This document shows, piece after piece, positions 26,049-35,758 of a stretch of DNA of 64,000 nucleotides (the first letter of the stretch is position 1; the number at the start of each line of letters is the position of its first letter). Position numbers and translations under genes: made by a program. Under the pieces are notes generated by a model, which saw only the letters and a program-made list of their open reading frames with translations, did no database searches and was not told the origin of the DNA. Where the stretch lies: the NCBI RefSeq assembly GCF_900142135.1, contig NZ_FQZU01000016.1, forward strand, positions 1 through 64,000, written 5' to 3'. The DNA comes from Desulfatibacillum alkenivorans DSM 16219 (GTDB lineage: Bacteria; Desulfobacterota; Desulfobacteria; Desulfobacterales; Desulfatibacillaceae).

Positions 26049-28463
26049 TTACTGGATCAGATCGTTCCTGAACAAGTCGCTCGCCTCTTCCACCTCGCCC
26101 GGTCTGGGCGTGTATTTTGTGGGCGCGGTTCCCTGTTTGAAACACTCAAACACGGTCTTTTTGGACTCGGGAATGGCCAAAAGGCCGGTTTCCGCGTCGA
26201 TTTTGGCCCAATCCACGCCTTCTGGCACGGGGAACACCCGCACGGGCTTGTCCTCTAAAGCCTGCTGCATGAAGTCCAGCCAAATGGGGCTGGCGGCCCT
26301 TGAGCCTGTCTCCCCTTTGCTCATGGGGCGTTCGTTATCGTAGCCCACCCAGACCCCGGTCACCAATCGGGGCGTATAGCCCACAAACCAGGCGTCGTAC
26401 AGGTCGTTTGTGGTGCCTGTCTTGCCGGCGGCGGGCCGGTTAAGGGCTTTAATCCGCCAGCCGGTGCCGTGCTCCACAACCCCCTGCAAAAGATGGGTCA
26501 TGACATAAGCCGTGCTCTGGTCGATGGCTTTGCGGCTGTTGTGGGTGTATTCCTCAAGCACATTGCCTTCCCGGTCGGTAATCCGGGTGACGAAGCAGGG
26601 TTCGATGTAAAAGCCCTGGTTGGCGAACACGGAATAAGCCTGCACCAGCTCCAGCACGGAAAGCCCCGAAGACCCGAGGGCCAGAGACAGGTCCGGGGAG
26701 AGGTCGGAGGTGATGCCGAATTTCCGGGCGTAGTCAATGACGTAAGGAACCGTAATATCCTGCATGATTTTGACCGTAGGCACGTTTCTGGACTGCGCCA
26801 GCGCATCCCGCAGGAGGGTCTTGCCGTGAAATTTTTCCTTGTAATTCTGGGGTTTCCAGGTGAAGTCATTGGACGAATCGTTAAAGACCACGGCGGTGTC
26901 GTGCAGGATGGTCGCCGGGGTGTAGCCCTTGTCAATGGCCGCGCTGTAGATGATGGGCTTGAAGGCCGAGCCCGGCTGCCTCCGGGACTGATAAGCCCGG
27001 TTGAACTTACTGGAACTGAAATCCCGGCCGCCCACCATGGCCTTTACATGGCCCGTCTCGGTTTCTATGCATAGCAGGGCGGATTCCGCCTTGGGCTCCT
27101 GCTCCAGGGCAAGGGAATACAGGTCGGAGCCTTCTTTCTTTTCCTTGACTCTTACTTCAATGACATCCCCCACCTCCAAAGCCTGGGATATTCTTTGGAT
27201 GGTCCCGCCCCAGTCGTAGGGAGCGATATCCAGGTTGGGCTTTCTGGCCCACTTCATGTCAGCAATAACCAGCGTTCCCATGGACGCCCCCATGCGGACC
27301 ATGGCCAGTTTGTCGTCGTCCGCAATGGAGACCACCACGCCCTTGACAATGGAGTCCAAGGCGGGAGGCTCCTGGGGCAGCTCCGCGGAATAACCTTCTA
27401 TCTGTTCAGGCTGGATGTGCTCCAATGGGCCGCGGTAGCCTTCCCTTTTATCCAGGTCTGCCAAACCCTTTTCAATGGCTTCCCGGGCGATTTTCTGCAT
27501 TTCAATATTGGCGGCCGTGGTGATGGTCAGGCCTCCGGTCAACAGCATTTCCTGGCCGTATTTATCCTCCACATAACGCCTGACATACTCGGTGTAATTG
27601 GGAATCTGCTCCATATAGAGGTTGCGGCGGGGCTTGATGTCCAGCGTGTCCAGTTCGCTGACCGCCTTGGCCACTTCCACGTTGGTGATGTATTGCTCGT
27701 CAAACATCCGATTCAGGACGTATACGGCTCTGGCTTTGGCCTTTTCCCAATGATGGAAAGGCGAGTACCGGCTGGGCGCCTGAGGCAGGCCGGCCAGGAT
27801 GGAGCATTGCGCCAAGGTCATTTGGGAGGCGTGAATGCCGAAATAATTCTGGGCCGCAGCCTCAACCCCATAGGCCCCGTGGCCCAGGTATATCTGATTA
27901 AGGTACAGGTAAAGGACCTCTTCCTTGGAAAAGGCTTTATCTATTCGCCGGGCCAGGATGGCTTCCTTGATTTTTCTTTCATAGCTTTTTTCCCTGGTCA
28001 GCAAAAACGACCTGGTCACTTGCTGGGTGATCGTGCTTCCTCCCTGGACGATGGCGCCGGCCTCAATATTTTTTATCATGGCCCGCAGGATCCCGAAAAA
28101 GTCCGTTCCTGCATGCTTGTAAAATCTTGAGTCCTCAGCAGCCACAAAGGCTTTCAGCAACATGGGCGGCATTTGCTCCAGAGGGATGACAATGCGTCTT
28201 TCCTTAAAAAACTCTCCGATTTTGCGTCCGTCATCAGAATAAACCGTGGATACAATGGGGGGGCGGTAGTCAGCTAAACTAGAAATTTGCGGCAGGTTTT
28301 GAGAGAAGTGAAGATACAAAGCCCCCCCGGCGCAGGCCGCTAAAACAGCGCCTATGATCATGAGAGCAAAGAAAAATTTAAACAGTCTGAAGAGCAGGCT
28401 TTTTTTCTGGGGCTTTTTGCGTTTTTTTTGTTTGGCGGCCGCGGAGTAGTTATTTTTGGGCAT
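26049..28463 (-). CDS. mrcA: Penicillin-binding protein 1A, bifunctional peptidoglycan synthase
   Basis: The 804-residue enzyme polymerises and cross-links peptidoglycan in the periplasm. A basic cytoplasmic N terminus and one membrane helix (about residues 27-52) come first. The GT51 glycosyltransferase follows with catalytic Glu110 in AAEDSRFYKHAG, GGSTITQQ near 141-148, and LYLNQIYLGHGAYG. The class A linker/OB-like domain typical of PBP1A follows. The transpeptidase has SxxK in RQPGSAFKPI near residue 500, SRN in the SxN position and KTGTTND near 680. AAGGA lies eight bases before the start. It is divergent from the pilus operon and convergent with the radical SAM gene, so it is a single-gene unit. 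Confidence 0.95.
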   Translation of the reverse strand: MPKNNYSAAAKQKKRKKPQKKSLLFRLFKFFFALMIIGAVLAACAGGALYLHFSQNLPQISSLADYRPPIVSTVYSDDGRKIGEFFKERRIVIPLEQMPPMLLKAFVAAEDSRFYKHAGTDFFGILRAMIKNIEAGAIVQGGSTITQQVTRSFLLTREKSYERKIKEAILARRIDKAFSKEEVLYLYLNQIYLGHGAYGVEAAAQNYFGIHASQMTLAQCSILAGLPQAPSRYSPFHHWEKAKARAVYVLNRMFDEQYITNVEVAKAVSELDTLDIKPRRNLYMEQIPNYTEYVRRYVEDKYGQEMLLTGGLTITTAANIEMQKIAREAIEKGLADLDKREGYRGPLEHIQPEQIEGYSAELPQEPPALDSIVKGVVVSIADDDKLAMVRMGASMGTLVIADMKWARKPNLDIAPYDWGGTIQRISQALEVGDVIEVRVKEKKEGSDLYSLALEQEPKAESALLCIETETGHVKAMVGGRDFSSSKFNRAYQSRRQPGSAFKPIIYSAAIDKGYTPATILHDTAVVFNDSSNDFTWKPQNYKEKFHGKTLLRDALAQSRNVPTVKIMQDITVPYVIDYARKFGITSDLSPDLSLALGSSGLSVLELVQAYSVFANQGFYIEPCFVTRITDREGNVLEEYTHNSRKAIDQSTAYVMTHLLQGVVEHGTGWRIKALNRPAAGKTGTTNDLYDAWFVGYTPRLVTGVWVGYDNERPMSKGETGSRAASPIWLDFMQQALEDKPVRVFPVPEGVDWAKIDAETGLLAIPESKKTVFECFKQGTAPTKYTPRPGEVEEASDLFRNDLIQ

Positions 28464-28930
28464 AATCGCTTTCCTTGCAGTGGAATCTATAATGGCAAGC
28501 CATTGTATGGCGAGTTGGGTGCAAGGTCAATACAAACCATGCATTTTTATCAGGTTTATGGTTTTTGAAGGGGTTTAAAGCGGCCGTAGAAAAAAGAAAT
28601 ACAGCGCTGCATTTTTGGGAAGTGGGCCATTTCACAATTTTTCTTAAATTTAACTTGCATAACTTAGGACGAGTGTGATAGCTATTTGATATGTTGAGAT
28701 AAACTAAAATTCAATTGCAATCCGGTAGGTCCTGGGGAGGGGATAAATGTACCAGATGGGGGGATGTCTCTTGTGTTTGCCACAATATGTGGATCTTTAG
28801 ACGGAATTTACTGACTTTCAGCTGTTTATACTTGGGTTGATTACTAAGGCGGTTTCCAGGGGTCCGGTATGTGCAAAGGCGATAGAAAATTACAGGACCG
28901 GGAGATGGGGGCTGCAAGCAGGAGTTGCCA
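28464..28930. other. Divergent promoter region between PBP1A and the pilus operon
   Basis: This AT-rich 467-base stretch contains the promoters of both flanking transcription units. I see no gene. A GG-N10-GC arrangement at 28861-28874 lies about 57 bases before the first pilus gene and resembles a weak sigma-54 promoter, but only some consensus bases match. A 161-codon minus-strand ORF across 28711-29196 is antisense to the pilus gene and is not supported. Confidence 0.4.
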
Positions 28931-31159
28931 TTGAATTCGCGAGATGAAATTTCGTCAACCGAAAAACTGTTGAATGTTATTCGGGGAGAGGAAGAGGAAG
29001 AGGCGTCTTCAAAATCCGCCTCTCGCCGTAATGCTTCCAAGCAAAAGTCTTCTTCCGCCAAGAAGAAGCAAAAGCCCTCCAAGCCCAAAAAGGTGCGGGG
29101 CGGCGGTAAAGTCGTCAATGTCGGGGTAACCTTTGGCCGTGAACGTCTGGTTTTGGTTAAAGCCAGCCAGATTTCCGAAAAGCGTTGGCGCACCATGGGG
29201 CGGAAGATCGTTCCTTATCCCGTGGGGGTGAATCCGTCCTCCCCGGATTTCGCCGGTTTTCTCAGATCTTCGCTTTCCGACTTCTGCTCCGGTTCTTCGG
29301 TGCAGGTATGGGCCGCCGTGCCTTCCCAATCAGCTGACATTCGAAGAATTTTCGTCCCCAAGGTGGGACGGGACGAACTGCCTGAGGCGGTTTTCTGGAC
29401 ATTCAAAAAAGAATCCCCCTTTGACGACGCCAAAGTGGTTTTTGACTTTCAGGTGGAAGGGGAGGTCCGGGATTCGGGAGTTGCGAAGATCGCAGTAATC
29501 GCATACACGGCGGATCGCGGGGAAGTGAATGGACTTAGAGATCTGTTTGACAAAGCCGGGTATCCTCTCACCGGGCTTACGGCGCCGCCCTTTTTTGTAC
29601 AGAACCTGTTCCGTTCCGGCTGGCTGAGAGCGCCGGATGAAGCGGTGGCGGTTTTGTATGTTGGCGATGAACGGACCCGTATTGACATTTTTTCGGGCTC
29701 GAATTTGGTGTTGACCCGGGGGATTAAAGCGGGCATCCACAGCCTGAGCGAAGCCCTGGTGGAATCGTACAATGAACAATGGCGGTATTCCACCTTGCAT
29801 ATGGCTGAACAGAAGGAAGAGGATTTCGGTCAGGAAATAACCCTGGAGCTCAGCCCGGAAGGCATGGAATCCGTTTCAGGGGCGACCGGCGCCTCCTCTC
29901 AGGATTCCGCTCCCATGCAGGAACTGGTTATCGAATCGGATTCCTATGACCTCCCTCATGAACTGACGATGGAGTCGTCCTATCAGGACGAACAGACGCC
30001 GGAGGGCGTGGTTGAAATTTCCCCGGTGGAGGAGCCTCCTCCTTTGCCGGATTCCGCGTCCGAAACGCCCGTCTCTGAAACGCCGGCGCCGGCCGGTCCT
30101 TCTTTCAAGGAGTCCAAGGAGCCTCAGTCCCTGGATTTGGAATTGGCCCGGAGGGTGTTGTTGTGGGAGACGGGGGAAAGCCCCCCCCTGGAATCAGGAG
30201 ACCCAGGCTATGGATTGAGCGCGGAGGAGGTTTTTGACTTCACCCTTTCCGCGGCCGACCGCCTTGTCCGCCAATTGGAAAGAACTTTGACCCATTTCCA
30301 GAACAACCCTGGAAGTCAAAGAGTCTCAAAAATTTTGGTGTCAGGCCTTCTTAGCTCGCACGCTCCTTTCAAGAATTACATCGGGGAGCAGCTGGGCATA
30401 AAAAGCGAAGGGGTGGATCCCTGGGCGCCCGGCCTGCCCCTTTCATCGGGCGATGAGCCCCCCACTCTTGAGTCGGAGCGGGCCTGCACCGCCCCCGCCC
30501 TGAGCCTGGCCCTGTCCACCAACGAACAGACTCCCAACCTTTTGTACACGCACGAACAGCGCGAGGCCGTTGATCGGGTTAACAGCATCAACAAGATGAT
30601 CATCGGCGTGTTTTTGCTCTTATTCATAGCGGCTTTTGGCGTGTACCTCGTACAGGAAAAAGCGGTAGACTCCCGGAAAGCCGTTATAGCCGGGTTAAAC
30701 GCGGAATTGAAGCAGTTCGGGGCGGCCAAGGATATTGGCCAGGTGTTGGTGGAAGCGTCCAAAGTAAGCAAAGCCTACGAAAACGTCGTGGAAAACAGCA
30801 TGCGCTTTCAGTCTTTGGCGGCTTTGAATGAACTGGCGCGGGTTTCGCGGGAAATGCAGCCCCAGCGGGTGGAGCTTTTAGGGGTGACGGTGGATTTCCA
30901 GGTTGTGGGGGCCGGCAAGAAAAGCAAAAATTCCAAAATGGATGAAAAAGAGGACGCGGTTAAACCGGGGATGGGCCTTGTCCTGGAAGGCGTGGTCATT
31001 GGCCGGAGGGACGTCCTGGAGGCCACTCTGGCGACTTTTTGGATGCATTTGGACAATTCCCCGCTGTTTTCGGAAGCAACAATCCACAAGTCCGAAATTC
31101 AGGAGTACGCCGACGACGGCGAAGTCCTGCATTTCTTCATGAAGTTGAATGTTGCCTGA
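28931..31159 (+). CDS. MshI-like pilus assembly protein (PilM/PilN fusion, GspL-like)
   Basis: This first gene of the pilus operon encodes the inner-membrane platform that links the cytoplasmic ATPase to the periplasmic assembly. The 742-residue product has a basic, Lys-rich N terminus (about 20-60), a PilM/actin-like ATPase-fold region interrupted by a long acidic Pro/Ser-rich insert (about 290-400), and then a PilN-like part. In that part one membrane helix lies near residues 555-575 (IIGVFLLLFIAAFGVYLV), followed by a coiled coil and a periplasmic ferredoxin-like domain. The TTG at 28931 has AGGAG six bases upstream; TTG 28925 abuts it. The long insert is not usual in PilM. It precedes the PilO-like gene by 28 bases. 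GspL of type II secretion is the close alternative. Confidence 0.75.
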   Translation: MNSRDEISSTEKLLNVIRGEEEEEASSKSASRRNASKQKSSSAKKKQKPSKPKKVRGGGKVVNVGVTFGRERLVLVKASQISEKRWRTMGRKIVPYPVGVNPSSPDFAGFLRSSLSDFCSGSSVQVWAAVPSQSADIRRIFVPKVGRDELPEAVFWTFKKESPFDDAKVVFDFQVEGEVRDSGVAKIAVIAYTADRGEVNGLRDLFDKAGYPLTGLTAPPFFVQNLFRSGWLRAPDEAVAVLYVGDERTRIDIFSGSNLVLTRGIKAGIHSLSEALVESYNEQWRYSTLHMAEQKEEDFGQEITLELSPEGMESVSGATGASSQDSAPMQELVIESDSYDLPHELTMESSYQDEQTPEGVVEISPVEEPPPLPDSASETPVSETPAPAGPSFKESKEPQSLDLELARRVLLWETGESPPLESGDPGYGLSAEEVFDFTLSAADRLVRQLERTLTHFQNNPGSQRVSKILVSGLLSSHAPFKNYIGEQLGIKSEGVDPWAPGLPLSSGDEPPTLESERACTAPALSLALSTNEQTPNLLYTHEQREAVDRVNSINKMIIGVFLLLFIAAFGVYLVQEKAVDSRKAVIAGLNAELKQFGAAKDIGQVLVEASKVSKAYENVVENSMRFQSLAALNELARVSREMQPQRVELLGVTVDFQVVGAGKKSKNSKMDEKEDAVKPGMGLVLEGVVIGRRDVLEATLATFWMHLDNSPLFSEATIHKSEIQEYADDGEVLHFFMKLNVA

Positions 31160-31187
31160 TACGGACCTTTGATGGAGCGCTATCATC

Positions 31188-31859
31188 ATGGCAGGTGAAA
31201 ACAAAAAACGATTGCCAGCATCCAGCCAAAGAATAATTTTGATTTTTACGCTGCTGCTTATTCTTTTAATCATCGGGGGGCCCTTCTGGTCTTACAAGAC
31301 CACTCAAAAACTGGATCAGCAAATTTCCGATCTGAAGCAGGACATTGAAGAGCAGAAGTTGTTGGCGGAAGCCGCCCTCCAATTTAAGCTGGCCGTAAAA
31401 ACCCTGGAAAAGAACATTGAAGACAATCGTTCTTTAAGCAAGGCGCAGCCGCCCTCGGCCAAGGAAGGGCAACCCCCCCTGGCCGAAGAGGACGCCGGAG
31501 CCGGCGTTCCGGAAACTGTCGCCAAAGCCGGCCAAATGGATCCGGCGAGCATATTGAAAATTGAGCGCCGCGGCCTGACCCTGCAGGAGACTGCGGATAT
31601 CGGGGCGGCGCTGAGCGCCATGGCCGAAAACGTGGGGCTTACGCCCGATAGCATTCGTCCGGATGTCACCTCGCTTATGGGAGACAAGGGGGAAATCGTG
31701 GTCGATGCCAGGGTGACGGGAAGCTACACCGGCCTTTGGTCCTTTTTGCATGACTTGGGAGCGCATCCTGCGTTTAAGGAGTTCCTGCAGATTACCATGC
31801 GCGAAATTCCTGAATCCCGAGAAATGAACCTGAAGGTTCGTTTTTATACTGAAATTTAG
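31188..31859 (+). CDS. MshJ-like (PilO/GspM-type) pilus assembly protein
   Basis: The 223-residue product has a basic cytoplasmic N terminus, one membrane helix near residues 16-37 (LIFTLLLILLIIGGPFW), a coiled coil to about residue 80, a Pro/Ala/Glu-rich linker and a periplasmic ferredoxin-like domain (about 130-223; GLTPDSIRPDVTSLM, GSYTGLWSFLHDLG). This is the layout of PilO/GspM/MshJ, which pair with the PilN-like part of the upstream protein. Gene order (I, J, K, L, M, E, G) supports the MSHA-type assignment more than sequence does. Confidence 0.75.
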   Translation: MAGENKKRLPASSQRIILIFTLLLILLIIGGPFWSYKTTQKLDQQISDLKQDIEEQKLLAEAALQFKLAVKTLEKNIEDNRSLSKAQPPSAKEGQPPLAEEDAGAGVPETVAKAGQMDPASILKIERRGLTLQETADIGAALSAMAENVGLTPDSIRPDVTSLMGDKGEIVVDARVTGSYTGLWSFLHDLGAHPAFKEFLQITMREIPESREMNLKVRFYTEI

Positions 31860-31899
31860 GCCGCAAGCGATTGTTGATTGATAAAGGGGACGCGGATTA

Positions 31900-32436
31900 A
31901 TGGCTAAACGGGAAAAGTTCATTGTCATTGTGGCCATCCTTGCAGTGCTAGGATACGGGGCGACTTTTTTGTTCTCCGGCGGAGGGGGCGACAAAGGGCG
32001 CAAGGCCTCCGCTTCAAAAACGAGTCAGGGAAAGGATCCGGCCGCCGAACTCGCCGAGTTGCGGAAGAGCATCGAAGAGTCGCAGACAAAGGTTGGCAAG
32101 GCCAAGCCGGAGGAGTTGGCTGTTTACATTGTGGCCAATTCGGAAGCCCCTTTTCCCCAGGACCCGTTTTACTACCGAATCAAAGTGGAAGAGCCGGAGG
32201 AGGCCAAAGAGGTTGAGGAAGAAATTCCGACGCCCTCCATTGCGCTTTTTTATACCGGGTTTATTCAGATCGGCGGAAAACGCATGGCCATCATCAATAA
32301 CCTGGAATATGAAGTCGGCGACGACGTGGCGGCGACAGGCTTTCTGCTTAAGTCTATTCATCAGGATCGCGTTGAAATAGTCAGCCGCGAGGGCACATTC
32401 ACCTCGCTAATTCCTTATGTGGAAGAAGGGTTATAA
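31900..32436 (+). CDS. MshK/PilP-like pilus assembly protein
   Basis: The 178-residue product begins with a membrane anchor (about residues 7-24), then a helical, charged linker, then a small beta domain near 115-175 (TGFIQIGGKRMAIINNLEYEVGD and a hydrophobic LLKSIHQDRVEI strand) similar to the HR/PilP fold. PilP-like proteins bridge the PilN-PilO complex and the secretin in the periplasm. It lacks a lipobox, unlike many PilP proteins. It lies between the PilO-like gene and the secretin, and its stop falls just before the secretin start. Confidence 0.7.
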   Translation: MAKREKFIVIVAILAVLGYGATFLFSGGGGDKGRKASASKTSQGKDPAAELAELRKSIEESQTKVGKAKPEELAVYIVANSEAPFPQDPFYYRIKVEEPEEAKEVEEEIPTPSIALFYTGFIQIGGKRMAIINNLEYEVGDDVAATGFLLKSIHQDRVEIVSREGTFTSLIPYVEEGL

Positions 32437-32440
32437 GCAC

Positions 32441-34141
32441 ATGGCTCTTATCAAGCATGGTCTGAAAAAGTATAGCGGGCTGCTGCTGGCCTTGGGAGTT
32501 CTCCTGGTATGGGCCGGCTGCGCCCAAACGGAAAAAGAGGCGCAACCCGATCCATTTTTTGAAAAATGGAAAACCATGTCCATGACCGCCAAGGGGACCT
32601 CGCCCGTTGACAGGGAGTTCTCCATTGACGCCTCGGAGGAGGTGGTGAGCTCCGGTGATGACATGGATTTGATCGGCGAAACCGAGGAAGAGGAAATGGC
32701 GCCCGAGCGCCCTCTTCCAAGCCAGCCTGTCACCATGCGAATGAAGGACTCCGAGGTTGGAGTGGTCTTAAGGGCCATTGCCAGGGGCGTGGGGCAAAAC
32801 CTGTTGATCAACTCCAATGTCACAGGCCGCGTGAGCGTGGAGGTGAAAGCCGTCCCATGGAACGAAGTGTTCCTGAGCATCCTGAATTCTCAAGGGCTGC
32901 GCTATGCCTGGGAGGGCGACATCATCCGCATCATGACCGCCGAGGACATGGAAAAGGACCTGGCCGTCCAGCAGGTGCAGGAGCGGACCAAACGCCAGAA
33001 GCTGGTTGCCAAAAGCGTGGAGCCCCTGCTCATGAAGGTGGTTCAAATCGACTATGCGGACCCCGAAGGGCTGGTGGAGCCTTTGAACAGCATCCTGGCC
33101 ACTTCCGCCGGCGAAAATGCCGCAGATAAGAGTAAAAAGGACAAATCCAACAGCGTGGCGCGCGGCTCGGTTGACGTGGACAAGCACAATAACAGCCTGG
33201 TCCTCATGGCCGTCCGGGAAGACCTGAAAAAAATGCTTGCGCTCATCAACAAGCTGGATCGTCCGCCCTATCAGGTGCACATTAAAGCCAATATCGTGGA
33301 AACCAGCCGGGATACGGCCCGCGACCTGGGCATCCAATGGGGCTGGATGTACGGCCGGTACGACAGCCTGGGAAACGATACGGATTTTTGGCTCACCCCA
33401 GGCGGCAATTTCGGATCGGCGGCCAGCCGGGACGCCCCTCTTACAGGCGCCTACACCGCGGGTACGGGAAGCAAGGGCGTAAGCGGCCAGGGCAACGGCA
33501 TTAACTTTCCCGTGGATTTTGAAGACGCCATGGGCGCCACCATGGGCCTGATGTTCGGCAAGGTGGGCAGCAACATCCTGGAGGTCCAGTTGAGCGCCTT
33601 GGCGGAAGCAGGCAAGATCAACATCCTTTCCACGCCCTCCATCACGACCCTGGACAACCAGACCGCGTCCACGGAAAACGGAACGGAAGTTCCCTATGTG
33701 ACCATCAATGAAGACGGAGACCGGGAAGTCAAATTCAAGGACGCCACCTTGATGCTGGAAATCACGCCCCACGTCATTGACGAAGGGCAGATGAAAATGA
33801 AGGTGGAAATCAAAAAGGACGAGGTGGACTTGTCCAACACCGTGGACGGCAACCCGTTCATCCTCAAAAAACGCACCAGCACGAATCTGATTGTGAGAAA
33901 CGGCGAGACGATCGTCATATCCGGCCTGTCCAAGACGAGAAACGCCGAAGGGGATACGGGAATCCCCTGGTTGAAGGACATCCCCGGCCTGGGATACCTA
34001 TTTAAAGGGGAGAGCAAAGCCGAGGCCATGGAGGAAGTCCTGATTTTCCTCACCCCCAATGTTTTGCCCAAGCCGGGAGAAGCAATGGTGCAGGAGCAAA
34101 ACGTCAACATGCCCGCTTCTGCGGGGGGTAATGAATCCTGA
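32441..34141 (+). CDS. mshL: MshL-like secretin, outer-membrane pilus channel
   Basis: The secretin forms the outer-membrane ring through which the pilus passes. The 566-residue product starts with a lipoprotein signal (lipobox near WAGC, Cys about 27), followed by a secretin/TonB short N-terminal domain near 90-150 (VTMRMKDSEVGVVLRAIARGVGQN), an N1-like domain, and the secretin domain. Signature pieces are IKANIVETSRDTARDLGIQWGW, LSALAEAGKINILSTPSI, and TSTNLIVRNGETIVISGL, ending in DIPGLGYLFKGESK. ATG 32441 is preferred over ATG 32417 because it places the signal peptide at the N terminus. It follows the PilP-like gene directly. The type II secretin GspD has more N domains, so MshL/PilQ type is more likely. 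Confidence 0.88.
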   Translation: MALIKHGLKKYSGLLLALGVLLVWAGCAQTEKEAQPDPFFEKWKTMSMTAKGTSPVDREFSIDASEEVVSSGDDMDLIGETEEEEMAPERPLPSQPVTMRMKDSEVGVVLRAIARGVGQNLLINSNVTGRVSVEVKAVPWNEVFLSILNSQGLRYAWEGDIIRIMTAEDMEKDLAVQQVQERTKRQKLVAKSVEPLLMKVVQIDYADPEGLVEPLNSILATSAGENAADKSKKDKSNSVARGSVDVDKHNNSLVLMAVREDLKKMLALINKLDRPPYQVHIKANIVETSRDTARDLGIQWGWMYGRYDSLGNDTDFWLTPGGNFGSAASRDAPLTGAYTAGTGSKGVSGQGNGINFPVDFEDAMGATMGLMFGKVGSNILEVQLSALAEAGKINILSTPSITTLDNQTASTENGTEVPYVTINEDGDREVKFKDATLMLEITPHVIDEGQMKMKVEIKKDEVDLSNTVDGNPFILKKRTSTNLIVRNGETIVISGLSKTRNAEGDTGIPWLKDIPGLGYLFKGESKAEAMEEVLIFLTPNVLPKPGEAMVQEQNVNMPASAGGNES

Positions 34142-34161
34142 TTGCTCAGGAATAAGGCGCC

Positions 34162-35757
34162 ATGGATTATTTTCAACTGCTGGACCTGAAGAAGGAGCCT
34201 TTTTCCAACTCTCCGGACCCTGAGTTTTTTTACGGGTCGCGGCAACACTTGGGGTGCCTCCAAAAACTGGAACTCTCCGTCCGCCTGCGCCGCGGGCTGA
34301 ACGTGATCACGGCGGACGTGGGCATGGGCAAAACCACCCTGTGCCGCCAGCTTATCAGGCGCTTCGCCGCGGACAAGGACGTCCGGACCCATCTCCTGCT
34401 GGACCCCGCGTGCTCCTCGGCCCACGAGTTTTTGTGCATCATCGCCCAGATGTTCAACCTTCCGGTCGACCCGGAAAAGGATACGGAACGGCGCCTCAAG
34501 GAAAAGATCAAAGGATACCTGTTCGAACAAGGCGTGGAAAAGGAGAAGGTCACGGCCCTCATTATCGACGAAGGGCAAAAGCTCCCCTACCACTGCACGG
34601 AAGTGCTTCGGGAGTTCTTGAATTACGAGACCAATTCCAACAAGCTGCTTCAAATCATCATTTTTGCGCAAACGGAATTCGACCAGATTCTTCAGGAACA
34701 CCCTAATTTCGCCGACCGGGTCAGCCTTTACCACAAGCTCCTGCCCCTTTCCTATAAGGAAACCAAGGCGTTGGTGCAGTTCCGGCTCAGAGAGGCCGCA
34801 GAAGGCGTTGTACCGGCCATATTTTCCGAAAGCGGTTTTTGGGCCGTGTATCGATCCACGGGAGGATATCCCCGGAAAATCGTGGAGCTGGGATACAGGG
34901 TGCTGCTCGCCCTGATCGTTCAAAGCAGACGGAAGGCGAACTGGCGCCTGGTGCGTTCCTGCGCCAAACGGGGAACGCCCATCAAGGGCCCGGAGCCTGT
35001 CTTGAGGCCGGTGTTCGCCGGATTGCTTATCGCGGCCATTGCCTTGGGGCTAAGCGCGGCGTCCACGGAGGATGTCGCAAGCCTTTGGGAGCGCTTTGCA
35101 CCGCAATCCAACGTTGAATTAATGTCGGCCGCCCCGGCGGCGGTCGTTCCCAAACCGGCCGTCAAGCCTCCGGCCGTCAAGCCGGCGGCGCCCCCGGCCG
35201 CTCCCGCTGTTTCGGCGGTTGCAGCGTCAGCCCCCGAGACGCCTGAGCAGCAAGCCCAGGAGGCGCCTGTCCCTGCAGACGCCGCTCCCATAGCGCCGGA
35301 AAAGCCTTTGATTGCTGCATCCCGGCTTGAGGAGCCGCCCTCCCGGACTCAGCCTTTATACGCCGCCGTAAAAGAGCCTGCAGCGGCGCCGGCGGCCGCC
35401 AAACCCGAACCGGCGGCTCCTCCGGCCGGCCTGGTCAATATGTGGGGCGGGCGTTTTTCCGGTTATTCCCAGATTATTTTTTGGTTCGATAAGGAAGTTG
35501 CTTTTGAAGGGCCGGCGCTCCATTCGCGGGAAGCGGAATTCCGCTTTTTTAACGCCGTGAGCAAGGTGGCCTCCTATAGGGAATACTCCAGTTTTCCAGG
35601 CTGGGTGATGTTGAAAAAAGGGGATGGAAACGTTCAGGCGCGCATTGGTCTGCCCCTCAACCTGGAAGGAATCGAGCACTTTGTGGAACATGATCCTTTT
35701 CGCATAATCGTCAACTTGTATCATTACCAACAGCCCCGTGTAGAGGATAAGAGCTGA
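34162..35757 (+). CDS. mshM: MshM/ExeA-like ATPase fused to a periplasmic AMIN-like domain
   Basis: The N-terminal 260 residues are an ExeA/MshM AAA ATPase: DYFQLLDLKKEPFSNSPDP at the start, Walker A TADVGMGKTTLC near residues 50-61, and Walker B LIIDEGQKL near 133-141. A membrane helix follows near 285-303 (VFAGLLIAAIALGLSA). Then come an Ala/Pro-rich linker of about 110 residues and a C-terminal domain near 425-530 that resembles AMIN (WGGRFSGYSQIIFWFD, FRIIVNLYHY). AMIN domains bind peptidoglycan or envelope proteins. The layout puts the ATPase in the cytoplasm and AMIN in the periplasm. ExeA normally carries a different C-terminal peptidoglycan-binding domain, so this is a variant. It lies between secretin and MshE, as in MSHA loci. 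Confidence 0.82.
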   Translation: MDYFQLLDLKKEPFSNSPDPEFFYGSRQHLGCLQKLELSVRLRRGLNVITADVGMGKTTLCRQLIRRFAADKDVRTHLLLDPACSSAHEFLCIIAQMFNLPVDPEKDTERRLKEKIKGYLFEQGVEKEKVTALIIDEGQKLPYHCTEVLREFLNYETNSNKLLQIIIFAQTEFDQILQEHPNFADRVSLYHKLLPLSYKETKALVQFRLREAAEGVVPAIFSESGFWAVYRSTGGYPRKIVELGYRVLLALIVQSRRKANWRLVRSCAKRGTPIKGPEPVLRPVFAGLLIAAIALGLSAASTEDVASLWERFAPQSNVELMSAAPAAVVPKPAVKPPAVKPAAPPAAPAVSAVAASAPETPEQQAQEAPVPADAAPIAPEKPLIAASRLEEPPSRTQPLYAAVKEPAAAPAAAKPEPAAPPAGLVNMWGGRFSGYSQIIFWFDKEVAFEGPALHSREAEFRFFNAVSKVASYREYSSFPGWVMLKKGDGNVQARIGLPLNLEGIEHFVEHDPFRIIVNLYHYQQPRVEDKS

Positions 35758-35758
35758 G

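Noticed and set aside
28861-28874. GG-N10-GC arrangement before the first pilus gene
   Set aside because: Only part of the sigma-54 consensus matches (GTGC in place of TTGC, no CAC), so it is not called a promoter; the pilin promoter is far stronger.
33694-34923. 409-codon minus-strand ORF opposite secretin and mshM
   Set aside because: Spans two real genes in antisense and has no family features.
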